Positions 34,071 to 43,992 are shown, counted from the first letter of the stretch. The stretch is 64,000 nt of DNA from G965213525 sp965213525 (GCA_965213525.1 OZ243889.1:1612001-1676000), one strand, 5' to 3'. The notes: generated by a model from the sequence alone, not told the origin. Program-made: numbers and translations.

Positions 34071-35339
34071 GTGACCCGCCGTCTGGCCATCGACGGCGGG
34101 CGGCCGGCCTTCGAGGAGCCTCGGATCACCGGGGTCCCCAACGTGGTGCCGAGGAGCGCCCTGCTCGAACGGTTGAACGGCGCGCTCGATCGTGGCCGCC
34201 TCACCAACCACGGACCACTGGTCGCCGAGCTGGAGGAGCGCATCAGCGACCACCTCGGCGTCGGCGCCATCGCCGTGTCCAACGGCACCCAGGCGCTGCT
34301 GGTCGCCGGCCGGGCGCTCGGGCTGGGGGGCAGGATCGCCGTGCCCAGCTGGACCTTCGTCGGCACCGCACACGCCGTGAAGCTGCTGGGCGCCGAACCG
34401 GTCTTCGTCGACGTCGACGACGACCACGTCATGGACCCCATCGACCTGGCCAGCCGGGCGACACGAGGCCCGATCGACGGCATCATGCCCGTGCACCTGT
34501 TCGGTCGGGCGTGCGACGTCGGCTCGATCGGGACGATCGGCGCCTCCCTCGGAGCGCCGGTGCTCTACGACGGAGCGCAGTCCCTTGGCACCACGACCTC
34601 GGGACGCGACGTCACCGCGTTCGGTGACGCCACCGCCATCAGCCTGCACGCCACGAAGTGGTTCTCTGCGGTCGAGGGCGGTCTGATCGCCGCGACCGAC
34701 GAAGGGTTGCTCGACGAGTGCCGCCAGCTGCGCAACTTCGGCTTCACCGGCCCCGTGTCGGTCCCCACCGTGGGCACCAACGCCAAGCTCTCCGAGCTGC
34801 ACGCCGCGTACGCGCTGGCGATGTTCGAGCGCATCGATGAGCTGGCCGCCGCCAACGAGGCCCGCTACGCCGCCTACGCCGCAGCCCTCGCCGGAGTCCC
34901 GGGGGTGCGTCTCGTCGACACCGGGCCGACCGGAACGACAGCCCGTCCCTACGTCGTGGCCGAGCTGGATGCCGCTCACCGGCACCACCGAGATGACCTC
35001 TGGCGAGCGTTGTGGGCCGAGGGGGTGCAGGCGTGTCGATACTTCACCCCTGGCGTCCACCGCCTCGAGGTCTACGCCGGCGTCGACCCCGGGGCCGAGC
35101 TGCCCACCACCGAGCGCCTGGCCGCCTCGTGCCTGGCCCTGCCGACCGGTGACTCGATCTCGGTCACCGACGCCAACCTGATCGGCGAGCTCCTAGCCGA
35201 GCTGCTCGGAAGGGCCGCCGCCGGATCGGCCACCGCATCGTGGGCCGATCCTGGCCGGCACGCCGACGCCTCCTCCGACAGCGCCGCCACGGCCGCCGCC
35301 ACAGATCAGACCGTCCCCGACGTCGCCGTCGGGGTCTGA
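34071..35339 (+). CDS. DegT/DnrJ/EryC1-family sugar aminotransferase
   Basis: A 422-residue PLP enzyme that puts an amino group on a keto-sugar nucleotide. It has ERISDHLGVGAIAVSNGTQA (phosphate-binding region), IAVPSWTFVGTAHAVKLLGA, DGIMPVHLFGRACDVGSIG, LYDGAQSLGTTTSGRDV and the Schiff-base Lys in HATKWFSAVEGGLIAA. The C-terminus has an Ala/Ser/Asp-rich tail after residue about 385, unlike most family members. GTG 34071 is the start. The next gene begins one base after the stop. The product is probably an amino-deoxy sugar for the neighbouring transferases. Confidence 0.85.
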   Translation: MTRRLAIDGGRPAFEEPRITGVPNVVPRSALLERLNGALDRGRLTNHGPLVAELEERISDHLGVGAIAVSNGTQALLVAGRALGLGGRIAVPSWTFVGTAHAVKLLGAEPVFVDVDDDHVMDPIDLASRATRGPIDGIMPVHLFGRACDVGSIGTIGASLGAPVLYDGAQSLGTTTSGRDVTAFGDATAISLHATKWFSAVEGGLIAATDEGLLDECRQLRNFGFTGPVSVPTVGTNAKLSELHAAYALAMFERIDELAAANEARYAAYAAALAGVPGVRLVDTGPTGTTARPYVVAELDAAHRHHRDDLWRALWAEGVQACRYFTPGVHRLEVYAGVDPGAELPTTERLAASCLALPTGDSISVTDANLIGELLAELLGRAAAGSATASWADPGRHADASSDSAATAAATDQTVPDVAVGV

Positions 35340-35340
35340 G

Positions 35341-36705
35341 GTGGTCCACCCCCTCGCCGAGCTGCGCGACCTGCGTCGACGGGTCGAGCCCGGCACCGAG
35401 ATCGACCTCGCCGCCCACGAGGTCCCTGACCTGGGCCGCCTGTGGCGCACGGGCTGGCACGACCTCGGCCCGTCGCCGGCAGGCCGCGGGGCGCACCGGC
35501 TGCGCAGTCGGGTGCCACCTCCCGTCGACGACGAGCCGTTGGTGTCGGTGCTCGTCAAGGGCTATCGGCCCGACTTCCTCGACGAGGCGTTGCACAGCGC
35601 CCGACGCCAGAGCTGGACCCGCCTCGAGATCGTCGTCGCCGATGACTGCCGGGGTGACGAGGTGCGCACCATCACCGAGGGACACGCGGCTGAGGACCGC
35701 CGCATCCGCTACGTCGGGCGGCCCCCGCGCCCCGGGGGGCCGGCCAACCTGGCCCACGGCCTGGCGGCGTGCGGCGCCGATCTGGTGAAGATGCTCGACG
35801 ACGACGATCTCTTGGAGCCGACGTGCGTCGAGCACCTCGTCACGTCGCTGGTGGCCCACCCGCGGGCCACGCTGGCGGTGTGTCGCTACTCGTACTGCGA
35901 CGAGCGCTCGTCGTCGCGACGCTTCCAGCGGATGCGCCTGCCCGAGGACGCGACGGTCGACGGCGCCACCGCCGTGGCCGATGTCTTGCGGACCCGCCTG
36001 AACTGGCTGACGGCGCCGACGATGAGCCTGTTCCGCCGCAGCGACCTCCCCCCGGGGCCCCCCCAGGCACTCGTCACCGACCCCGTCCCGGCAGCCGGTG
36101 ACGTCGCCATGTGGATCAACCTGTTGTCTCGTGGTGACGTCGTCGCCCTCGTCGAGCCGCTGACGCAGTACCGGCTCCACCCCGCCCAGGGGGTGCGAGC
36201 GCCCGGCCAGTACGACCTCGACCGCGCCGCCTGGGACCAGATGACCGCCGAGGCGACCGACCTCGGTCTCAGCTGGGACCTCCACCCCGAGCTGGTGTGG
36301 CAGCCGCTGCGGACCAAGCCCTGGTGGCCAGAACCGGTGCGCCGGGCGGTCGATGCGGCCGATCGGCTCGACGCTGCGGCGGCCCTGGAGCTGGTGGACC
36401 GCTGCGCTGCCGCTCGCCCCGATGACCCCGATCTGGCGGTGCTGGCAGCCGGGGCGGCGGCCCGGGCCGGCGACACCGCCCGGGCCGTCGGCGTCCTCAG
36501 GTCCGTCGTCGGTCGCGCACCGTGGAACCTCCGAGCCGCTCAGGCCCTGGCCGGCCTGCTGGCCGAGCACGGCAAGGCCGATGACGCCCTGGAGGTCCTC
36601 GGGCCGGCCGTGTCGGCGCTGTGCCTGGCGCCGGGGGCGGCTGACGCCGTGCGCGCCCTGGACGCCACCTTCCAACGCCTCGCCGGACGGCCCTGGACCG
36701 ACTGA
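35341..36705 (+). CDS. GT2-family glycosyltransferase with C-terminal helical repeats
   Basis: A 454-residue protein. The N-terminal 65 residues are unassigned; the GT-A domain follows (PLVSVLVKGYRPDFLDEALH, LEIVVADDCRGDEV, DLVKMLDDDDLLEPTCVEHL with the DDD metal site, MSLFRRSDLPPGPPQAL). After about residue 335 come Ala/Leu-rich helical pairs (AALELVDRCAAARPDDPDL, RAAQALAGLLAEHGKADDAL) resembling TPR repeats. GTG 35341 follows the aminotransferase stop with one base between, so it is coupled. The repeats might hold partner enzymes. Confidence 0.78.
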   Translation: MVHPLAELRDLRRRVEPGTEIDLAAHEVPDLGRLWRTGWHDLGPSPAGRGAHRLRSRVPPPVDDEPLVSVLVKGYRPDFLDEALHSARRQSWTRLEIVVADDCRGDEVRTITEGHAAEDRRIRYVGRPPRPGGPANLAHGLAACGADLVKMLDDDDLLEPTCVEHLVTSLVAHPRATLAVCRYSYCDERSSSRRFQRMRLPEDATVDGATAVADVLRTRLNWLTAPTMSLFRRSDLPPGPPQALVTDPVPAAGDVAMWINLLSRGDVVALVEPLTQYRLHPAQGVRAPGQYDLDRAAWDQMTAEATDLGLSWDLHPELVWQPLRTKPWWPEPVRRAVDAADRLDAAAALELVDRCAAARPDDPDLAVLAAGAAARAGDTARAVGVLRSVVGRAPWNLRAAQALAGLLAEHGKADDALEVLGPAVSALCLAPGAADAVRALDATFQRLAGRPWTD

Positions 36706-36778
36706 GACGGCGCTCCTGAGCGCGCCGGTCGAGCGTGCGGGGCCACCCGAGGCCAGGCGGCTCGGTCAGGTGTGCGGA

Positions 36779-38353
36779 TCAGGCGGCCGAGGTCGACGTC
36801 TGAGGACCGACCGCCCGGGCGCCCTCGGTCGCGTCGACGACGGCGAGCGGCGCGCCCAGGGCCTGGGCATCGAGGCGCCGTCGCACCCGTTCGATGTCGC
36901 CCACCGCATCGATGCACACGACCGCCCGCCTCGCCCAGGGCGCCAGCACCGCCCCGGCCCCGGAGTGGGCGGGTTGGTGCACCACCAGGCGCGCCGACCG
37001 GTGCGAGGCGTCGGCGGCGAGGTCGTCGAGCACCTCGACGGTCCGGCGGGGGTCGGCGGCGCCGAACACCCCGACCACGTGGGTCCACGGCGTCACCGCC
37101 TGCTCGGCGGCCAGGCGGTGGTGCTCGAGGACCTGGTTCCGGGCGTCGACGAGGTGCGGATCGGTCACCGGGTGGGCGGCGTGGATGCGGCCCATCGCCT
37201 CGTGCTGGGCGACGGCGGAGTGGGTGATGACGTTGGCCCCCGGCCGCCCGCTCAGGCGGTACTCGGCCGACCAGACGGGCACGGTCACGGCGTCGGCCGT
37301 GGCGGTGAGGCGCAGCCACGCCTCCCAGTCCTCGAGCACCTCGAGCGATGCGTCGAACCCGCCGACGGCTCGCAGCGCCTCGGTGTGCGCCAGCGCGGTG
37401 TGCACCACGATCTCGTTGCGCACGAGCAGGCGGCGTCGGTCAAAGGGCGGCGCGTCCCGGCGGACGCGGGCCAGCTCGGTGCCGTCGGCGTCGAGGTGCA
37501 CCATCAGCGCGCCGCCGTGGACCAGCGGGGCGTCGCCGAGCCCGGCGGCCAGATCGGCGACGTGATCGGGGCCGATGCGATCGTCGTCGTCGAGGAACAG
37601 CACGGTCGAGCCCCGGGCCTCGCCCAGCCCGATGTTGCGTGTCGCGGCGAGCCCGCCGTTGACCGGAGCGTCGACGCAGCGCAGCGCAGCGCCGGCTGTC
37701 AGCCCGCCCAGCGTGGGCCGGGGGTCGAGGCCGGCGTCGTTGACGACGACGACCTCGATCCGCTCGTGGCGTTGCCCGAGCGCCGACAGGACGGCGTCGA
37801 CGAGGGTCTCGGGTCGGTTGAAGGTCGCCACGACGATCGTGACGTCGGGGGCGGCCCGTGTCACCGGCCGGATGATCGTGCCGGGCACCGTCGGCGCCGG
37901 GGTCGTCCCGACGGCGCCGAGGTGGTGACCACGACCGACGAGGCGCACCTCGTCACCCCGCCAGGTGGCGAGGGCGGCGGCGGGACCGGCGGCGGCCGCC
38001 TCGACGATCCGGGTCGGATCGTCGACGAGCAGCTCCTCGCCGTCGGCGAGCACGAGCGCCCACGTCCAGCCGCGCTCGTGCATCCATCGGTCGACGGCGT
38101 CGTCGTCGTGCCAGTCCACGCCCACGATCTCTGCGCCCTCGACCGACCCGCCCCCGACCATCGATCGATCGAGGACGACGGTGTCGGCGACGGCTCGGCC
38201 CGACCGCACCGCCGACGCCGTCTCGGCGCTGACGCGCTCGGTGATGACCGCCACCCCGCCCGGTCTCGACCGGCCTGACCGGCCGGCGGGGCGATTCGAG
38301 ATAGCGGTCCGCCTCGACCCGACGTCAGATGTGGGGCCGGGCAGGCCGCTCAC
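36779..38353 (-). CDS. GT2-family glycosyltransferase
   Basis: A 524-residue protein. An N-terminal region of about 165 residues (VITERVSAETASAVRSGRAV and onwards) is unassigned. The GT-A domain follows: PDVTIVVATFNRPETLVDAV, IEVVVVNDAGLDPRPT, GLAATRNIGLGEARGSTVLF, LDDDDRIGPDHVADL and FDASLEVLEDWEAWLRL (likely catalytic acidic region). The C-terminal part, about 120 residues, may be a second small domain. GTG 38353 overlaps the stop of the double-GT2 gene upstream. Substrates unknown. Confidence 0.77.
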   Translation of the reverse strand: MSGLPGPTSDVGSRRTAISNRPAGRSGRSRPGGVAVITERVSAETASAVRSGRAVADTVVLDRSMVGGGSVEGAEIVGVDWHDDDAVDRWMHERGWTWALVLADGEELLVDDPTRIVEAAAAGPAAALATWRGDEVRLVGRGHHLGAVGTTPAPTVPGTIIRPVTRAAPDVTIVVATFNRPETLVDAVLSALGQRHERIEVVVVNDAGLDPRPTLGGLTAGAALRCVDAPVNGGLAATRNIGLGEARGSTVLFLDDDDRIGPDHVADLAAGLGDAPLVHGGALMVHLDADGTELARVRRDAPPFDRRRLLVRNEIVVHTALAHTEALRAVGGFDASLEVLEDWEAWLRLTATADAVTVPVWSAEYRLSGRPGANVITHSAVAQHEAMGRIHAAHPVTDPHLVDARNQVLEHHRLAAEQAVTPWTHVVGVFGAADPRRTVEVLDDLAADASHRSARLVVHQPAHSGAGAVLAPWARRAVVCIDAVGDIERVRRRLDAQALGAPLAVVDATEGARAVGPQTSTSAA

Positions 38354-40461
38354 AGCACCGCCACACCCGCACCGCCCGGTGCAGGCCGCGAAAGGGTTCG
38401 CACCCCTCCGAGGTCCTCCGCGCCGGCGAGGTCGAGCAGCCGGACGATCTCGGCCCCCTGCGGCGTCGAGCAGACCTCAGGCGACGACCGCACCGCGCGG
38501 CGGGCACCATCGAGGTCGCCGAGATCGAGCAGGCGCACGGCGATCTGCAACACCGCAGCCGCCTCGCGCTCGGCTGGGTCAGCACCGGTCGACTGGAGCC
38601 CGTCGGCCAGCTGGGCGGTGCCCATCAGCTCGACCATCGGGTGGCGGTTGAGCAGGCGGTGCACGATCGTGAGCTCCTCGGCCGGGTGCCGAGCGATCGC
38701 CGGCCCGAGCGACCCCCACTCCTCGGCGCCTGACCGGCGGCGGGCCGTGACGACGCCGATGTGCGCGAACGAGGCGGCGGGCGCCAACCGTGTCCACAGC
38801 TCGTGGTCCTCGGCTCGTTCGAAGGCCGTGTCGTAGCCGCCGGCTCCGAGCACCGTCGAACGACGCAGGAGGGTGCCCGGGTTCGGCACCTGGTTCCCGG
38901 CGATCAGCGCAGCGACGAGACGGTTGCCGCCCTCGTGCCCACGCCAGTCCTCAAAGCGCGCCAAACCGGCCGGCACGAGGCGCTCGTCGGTGACGACGAG
39001 GTCGCCGTAGGTCACGTCGAGCGACGGGTCAGCGACGACAGCCGCCCGGTGCGCCTCGACCGTCCACGGTTCCAGCACGTCGTCGGCGTCGAGCCACAGG
39101 AGGCGCTCGCTCGTCGCTTCGGCCACGCACCGGTTGCGCGCTGCTGATATGCCGCCGTCGGCGAGTCGGATCACGCGGGCAGCGCCGACGACCGTGGCGC
39201 CGGTCGCGATCGACGCGTCGTCGACGACGAGCACCTCCTCGGCGGGGGAGGTCTGGGCGAGGGCGCTGCGAAGCGCATCGTCGAGCAGGTGGGCGCGCCC
39301 CGCGGTGACGACGCCGATCGAGATCGAGCCGGCCACCGGCCGGGCGGTGACAGGCGGGGGGGCCGCACCGGCCGCCGGGCGCGCTCCGTCAGCGGCCGCA
39401 CCGGCGGGGCAGACCGGGGTGACCGGGCCAGGCAGGTCAGCTGGACCAGTCAGAGCCAGCGAGCTGGGTGGGTCAGCCCGACCCTGTGGAGCAGCCCCAG
39501 CCGACGGAGCTGACGGGGTCGGAGGTTCGCCACCGAGCTCGACCGGTGCGACCGGGGTGATCGTCGGGTCGTCCAGGCCCTGTTGGACCGCCGCGATGAG
39601 CCTGTCGGTCGTCGCTCCGGGTTCGACCTCGGCGAGGACCTCGAAGCAGGCGAGCGCCGCCTCGAGGTCGCCGAGGCGCAGCAGGATCGTGCCGAAGCGA
39701 GCTGCGGCCTCTGCTTCGCCGCCGTCGACCAACCGAGCGAGGGGGAACTGCTCGAGCACCTGACGGACGACCGCCGCCATCACCTCGGGTGCGACGTGGA
39801 TCGCGCCGCCACCCGAGCTCTGGCCACGGCGGTGCAGGACGACCGGGGCAGCGGTGACGACGACCCGATCTGCGACCAGCGCTCTGGTCAGCCATTCGAG
39901 GTGCCAGCCCTCGCCCGTGCCGGGCGCGGGACCGGCCAAGGCGTCGAGGGCGTCACGTCGCATCGCCAGGGAACCTCGGGGCGGGGTCTCGCCCGACGCC
40001 AGCCGGCCCGCCAGCCGGGCCGGCGGCTCCCCGGGTTCCCACCCGAGCACCCCGATCAGTCCGAGACCGGCGTCGACCTCGGCGACCGCGCCCACGCTCA
40101 CCGTCCCCGGGTGGGCCAGCGAGCCGAGGTGGTGCTCGAGCGCGTCGTGGGCGAGCAGGTCGTCGGGATCCAACGTGACGATGACGTCCCCGTCGGTGGC
40201 GGCGATGCCTTCGCCCCACGCGTCGGCGTCGGTACCGGTACGACCCGACCGCACGTAGCGGAGGCCCTCGATGGCGAGCCCACGGAGACGAGATGCCGGA
40301 CCTCCCGAGGTACCGGCGTCGACGACGACCACCTCGGCAGGGGCGACCGACTGGGAGAGCGCGCTGGCGACGGCGTCACCGAGGTGGTTGGCCCGGTCGT
40401 CGGCGACGATGACGACGCTGACCGACGGCGGGCCCGGTCGGTCGACGGGTCGAAGGCGCAT
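38350..40461 (-). CDS. Bifunctional protein with two GT2 glycosyltransferase domains
   Basis: A 703-residue protein. The first GT-A domain (about 12-230) has PSVSVVIVADDRANHLGDAV, AEVVVVDAGTSGGPASRLRG and VIVTLDPDDLLAHDALEHHL. A helical, TPR-like stretch follows (AARFGTILLRLGDLEAALAC), then a Pro/Ala linker (about 310-375), and a second GT-A domain (about 378-600) with SIGVVTAGRAHLLDDALRSA, GGISAARNRCVAEATSERLL, WLDADDVLEPWTVEAH and FERAEDHELWTRL. A second helical stretch ends the protein. Two active sites in one chain suggest it adds two sugars in turn, as polymerases of repeating glycans do. Both DxD-like sites look intact. Confidence 0.78.
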   Translation of the reverse strand: MRLRPVDRPGPPSVSVVIVADDRANHLGDAVASALSQSVAPAEVVVVDAGTSGGPASRLRGLAIEGLRYVRSGRTGTDADAWGEGIAATDGDVIVTLDPDDLLAHDALEHHLGSLAHPGTVSVGAVAEVDAGLGLIGVLGWEPGEPPARLAGRLASGETPPRGSLAMRRDALDALAGPAPGTGEGWHLEWLTRALVADRVVVTAAPVVLHRRGQSSGGGAIHVAPEVMAAVVRQVLEQFPLARLVDGGEAEAAARFGTILLRLGDLEAALACFEVLAEVEPGATTDRLIAAVQQGLDDPTITPVAPVELGGEPPTPSAPSAGAAPQGRADPPSSLALTGPADLPGPVTPVCPAGAAADGARPAAGAAPPPVTARPVAGSISIGVVTAGRAHLLDDALRSALAQTSPAEEVLVVDDASIATGATVVGAARVIRLADGGISAARNRCVAEATSERLLWLDADDVLEPWTVEAHRAAVVADPSLDVTYGDLVVTDERLVPAGLARFEDWRGHEGGNRLVAALIAGNQVPNPGTLLRRSTVLGAGGYDTAFERAEDHELWTRLAPAASFAHIGVVTARRRSGAEEWGSLGPAIARHPAEELTIVHRLLNRHPMVELMGTAQLADGLQSTGADPAEREAAAVLQIAVRLLDLGDLDGARRAVRSSPEVCSTPQGAEIVRLLDLAGAEDLGGVRTLSRPAPGGAGVAVL

Positions 40462-40588
40462 CGCAGATCCTCTCGGCGTCAGCAGGCGTCACGGCCCCAA
40501 AGGACCGAACAGCACGAGACGTCGGCCGCGCCGGGCTTCACCAAAGCGACCACGACGTGCGTCGAGGCCGGCTGTCAGACCGGCGGGG

Positions 40589-41750
40589 TCACTCTCGGAC
40601 GACGGTGTCGTCGGGTCGCACGAGCACCACGGTGCCGATCGGCGTTCGTCGGAGGTTCCACCCGCCCTCGTGGACCAGCCAGTGGTGGTGCGAACACGCC
40701 CAGATCAGGTTGCCGGTGAGGCCCCGGGCGATCGCCGCATCGCAGGCCAACCGTCGAGCTCGGCCGGCCGGATGACCGTCGACCTCGCAGCGGTCATCGG
40801 CCTCGAACCCGCCGCTGCTGGCATCGACGAGCACCTGCGCACTGACCAGGACGGTGTGATCGATGCGACGTCGGGCTCGATGCGTTCGCCGCGCCACAGC
40901 GACACCCTCGGCGCCGGTCGCGGACTCGTACGGTGTCGACGCCGGACCGCCCGGGCTGACGTCTGACCCACCGGGGCCCGAGGCCAGGCCATCTGTGCCC
41001 GAAGCTGGACCGTGTGTGCCCGAGACCGGGTCGTCGACGTCGCGATCGTCTTCGAGGCTGATGCGAAGGGCGTCGCCGAGAGCGTCAGCTCGCCGCTGGC
41101 AGGGCTCACGGTGCTCGTCGTCGTGGTCGGCCCGGGCGTGGGCGGCCAGGGCGGCGTCGAGCACGTCGGCCACGTCGGCGTCGACGCGGGCCTGCACGTC
41201 CATGCCTCCGAACAGGTTGCGCTGGGTGTAGCTGTAGCGGCCCTAGCGCCCAGCTCGCTCGTCGGCGCGGGCGAGGCGGTCGTCGGCGAGGGCCCGCCAC
41301 GCCCGCAGGACCGTGGCGAACGCCCCCGGGTCGCCGCACCGCTCGGCGGCGTCGACCAGCACCCCGGCATCGCGTCTGGCGAGCTCGACTCGGTCGGGCG
41401 TGACCGCACCGGCCAGCAGGTCGGCCGCCGCCAGGCTGAGCCGGCCGGCGGCCAGACCGGGGGCGAGCTCGGGTACCCGGATCAGCAGCCGGGCCCGGGC
41501 GACCAGCGCCCGGGCGTCGCCCTCGCCGAGACCGCAGCGCCACACCAGCCACCGGGCCGGCGAGCGAGCCCCGTCGAACTCGCACGCACCGGCTCTCACG
41601 AACTCGACGACCCGCCCGGTCAGCTCGACCTCGGCGTCGCGCGCCATCGTCACCGACTCGGCGACCAGGTCGCACAACCCCGCCCCGTCGCCGGCGCCGA
41701 CCCACCCGTCCAGAGCCCCCCCCGAACGTCCCGTCCCCTCCGCAGAACAT
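40589..41750 (-). pseudogene. Decayed DUF222/HNH endonuclease-type (13E12-like) gene
   Basis: Three lesions are visible. First, ATG 41750 opens MFCGGDGTFGG, but the DUF222 sequence (GGALDGWVGAGDGAGLCDLV) is in another frame after a run of eight G (minus strand) at 41723-41716. Second, the DUF222 frame, with ARSPARWLVWRCGLGEGDAR and RLSLAAADLLAGAVTPDRVE, meets TAG at 41245-41243. It resumes in the same frame as GRYSYTQRNLFGGMDVQARV. Third, near the C-terminus CEVDGHPAGRARRLACDAAI joins directly to GNLIWACSHHHWLVHEGGW, so the HNH core that should lie between is missing. The family is repeated in actinobacterial genomes and is thought to be mobile or repetitive; its function is poorly known. Confidence 0.75.
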
Positions 41751-41889
41751 GTGTTCGATTGTAGACGAGCCACCCACGTAGGCGCGCTCGAGCACGGGAG
41801 GTCGAGCGACCTGTCACCTCACCGCCATCCCAGGACCAGCCGAGCCCTCGGCGTGACCCTGCCCCGCCGCCGGCGACGTCAGCGGTAGG

Positions 41890-43320
41890 TCAGGCCCCCA
41901 CCAGGCGCAGGACGGTGCGGACGCCGAAGCCGGTGCCGCCCTTGGTCCGGTCGCCGTCGGCGCTGTCGACGAAGGCCGGGCCGGCGATGTCGAGGTGCGC
42001 CCAGGCCACGTCGCCGACGAACTCCGACAGGAACAGCCCGGCGGTGAGGGCCCCGCCCAGGCGGCCGCCGCCGATGTTCTTCAGGTCGGCGACCTCGGAG
42101 TCGAGCTGCTTGCGGTAGGCCGGCGGCAACGGCAGGGGCCACACCTCCTCGCCGACGGCGTCGGCGGCGGCTCGCACCTCGCCGATCGCATCGTCGTCGT
42201 TGCCCATGAGGCCGGCGACGTCGCCGCCGAGGGCCACCATGCACGCTCCGGTGAGGGTGGCGAGGTCGACGATGAGGTCAGGCTCCATCTCGGCGGCGAG
42301 GCTGAGACCGTCGGCGAGGACGAGCCGTCCCTCGGCGTCGGTGTTGAGCACCTCGACGGTCGTCCCGTTGCGAGCGGTGAAGACGTCGCCGGGACGCTGG
42401 GCGGCGCCCGAGGGCATGTTGTCGGTGGCGCAGATGATGCCGATGACCCGGGTGGCGGGGGCCAGGGTGGCCAGGGCCGAGGCGGCGCCGACGACGGCGG
42501 CTGCGCCGCCCATGTCGCACTTCATGGTCATCATCCCCTCGCCGGTCTTGAGCGACAGCCCGCCGGAGTCGAAGGTGATGCCCTTGCCGACCACCACGAC
42601 GGTGCGCTCGGCACCGTCGGGCTCCCAGGCGAAGCGGATGAGCCGTGGCGGCTCGGTCGAGCCCTGGTTGACCGCCATGAGGCCGCCGCACCGCTCGGCC
42701 CGGATGCGCTCGGCGTCCCACACCTCGACGTCGAGTCCGGCACCGGCCAGCTCGAGCGCCCGCTCGGCCAGCACCGTCGGGGTGAGGCTGCCGCCTGGTT
42801 CGTTGACGAGGTCGCGGGCGAGCGCCACGCCCCCGGCGACCGCGGCGGCCCGCTCGACGACCCCGGCGTCGACCCCGGGCGCCAGGATCGTCACCTCGGT
42901 GAGCGTGGTCGGATCGGCAGCTTCGCTCTTGTGGGCGTCGTACACGTAGGTCGCGAGCAGCGCGCCCTCGACGAGTTGGGCAGCGGCGTCGGCGTCCATG
43001 GTCGGCACCATCGCCGACAGGTCGAGGGCCAGGGACGAGACCTTGCCCGCCGCGCGCACCGCCGCCACCGCCGCGGCCCGCAGCGCAGCGGGATCGGCGT
43101 CGCCGTCCCCGCCACCGACCGCCACGACGAGGCGGTCCCCGTCGGTGCTCAGCGCCACCTGACCGGGCGAGCCGTCGAAGTCCTGGGCGACGAGGGCCCT
43201 GGGGGAGAGCGGAGCGCCCACCTGTTCGACCGTGCCCCTCGCCACCGCCACGGCGGTGGCCTCGGCGTCGGGCAGGGCGTCGACGAGGCGGACGGCGGCG
43301 GGATCGAGCGAGATGGCCAT
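41890..43320 (-). CDS. pepA: Leucyl aminopeptidase (M17 family)
   Basis: A 476-residue cytosolic metallo-aminopeptidase. The C-terminal catalytic domain holds the two-zinc site and active Lys: VVVGKGITFDSGGLSLK, MMTMKCDMGGAAAVVGAA, the family signature VLNTDAEGRLVLADGLSLA, then DLATLTGACMVALGGDVAGL. The N-terminal domain (about 1-170) is the usual variable M17 part. ATG 43320 is chosen as the family-length start; the longer frame to 43377 adds an atypical tail. It appears to be a stand-alone gene, 123 bases after the cobalamin adenosyltransferase stop. Confidence 0.92.
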   Translation of the reverse strand: MAISLDPAAVRLVDALPDAEATAVAVARGTVEQVGAPLSPRALVAQDFDGSPGQVALSTDGDRLVVAVGGGDGDADPAALRAAAVAAVRAAGKVSSLALDLSAMVPTMDADAAAQLVEGALLATYVYDAHKSEAADPTTLTEVTILAPGVDAGVVERAAAVAGGVALARDLVNEPGGSLTPTVLAERALELAGAGLDVEVWDAERIRAERCGGLMAVNQGSTEPPRLIRFAWEPDGAERTVVVVGKGITFDSGGLSLKTGEGMMTMKCDMGGAAAVVGAASALATLAPATRVIGIICATDNMPSGAAQRPGDVFTARNGTTVEVLNTDAEGRLVLADGLSLAAEMEPDLIVDLATLTGACMVALGGDVAGLMGNDDDAIGEVRAAADAVGEEVWPLPLPPAYRKQLDSEVADLKNIGGGRLGGALTAGLFLSEFVGDVAWAHLDIAGPAFVDSADGDRTKGGTGFGVRTVLRLVGA

Positions 43321-43443
43321 GACGGGCGAGGCTACCGACGGTCCCGGCAGCGCCCGCCCCGCTCCGCGCCCGTCCACACCCCTGCCGAGCCCATCTCACC
43401 CGCCGGCGCCTGTGGCCCAGCTGCCAACGTCGCGGCGGGCGGG

Positions 43444-43992
43444 TCAGGCCTCGGCGGTGCCGTCGGCCTCCCTGGCCGTGGTCGAGGACTCCTCCTGCCA
43501 CCGGGCCATCGCCCACAACAGGTCGGACAGGCGGTTCAGGTACCGCAGGGCCTCGGGACCGGCATCGGCGCTGACGGCGTGGCGCTCGGCGCGCCGCACC
43601 ACCGTTCGGGCCAGGTCCAACAGCGCGACCGGGCGCGACTCCCCCGGCAGGACGAAGTCGGTGATGGGCTCGAAGCGCCCGGCCACGTCGTCCTGGATGG
43701 CCTCGAGCGCCTCGACCATCTGCGGGGTCGTCCGGGTGGTGCCGTCGTCGAGCTTGTGACGGTTCTCTGGCAACGTGGCCAGCTCGGCCATCACGACGTA
43801 GAGGTCCTTGCAGATGCGACCGAGCAGGTCGCCCAGCTCGGCGTCACCGGTCTCGGCCCGACACAACCCGATGACGGCCTGCGCCTCGTCGACGGCGCCG
43901 TAGGCCTGGGGCAGTGCCGAATCCTTGGCGACCCGGCCGCCGTAGAGCAGCCCGGTGGTGCCGTCGTCGCCGGTCTTGGTCGTGATCTTCAC
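43444..43992 (-). CDS. Cob(I)alamin adenosyltransferase (PduO/MMAB type)
   Basis: A 182-residue enzyme that makes adenosylcobalamin from cob(I)alamin and ATP. The ATP-binding N-terminus is MKITTKTGDDGTTGLLYGGR; AYGAVDEAQAVIGLCRAE and the C-terminal LARTVVRRAERHAVSADAG and ALRYLNRLSDLLWAMARW are family features. It is divergent from metH, a cobalamin-dependent enzyme, with 235 bases between the starts, so the two may share B12-related control. No B12 riboswitch is recognised there. Confidence 0.9.
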   Translation of the reverse strand: MKITTKTGDDGTTGLLYGGRVAKDSALPQAYGAVDEAQAVIGLCRAETGDAELGDLLGRICKDLYVVMAELATLPENRHKLDDGTTRTTPQMVEALEAIQDDVAGRFEPITDFVLPGESRPVALLDLARTVVRRAERHAVSADAGPEALRYLNRLSDLLWAMARWQEESSTTAREADGTAEA

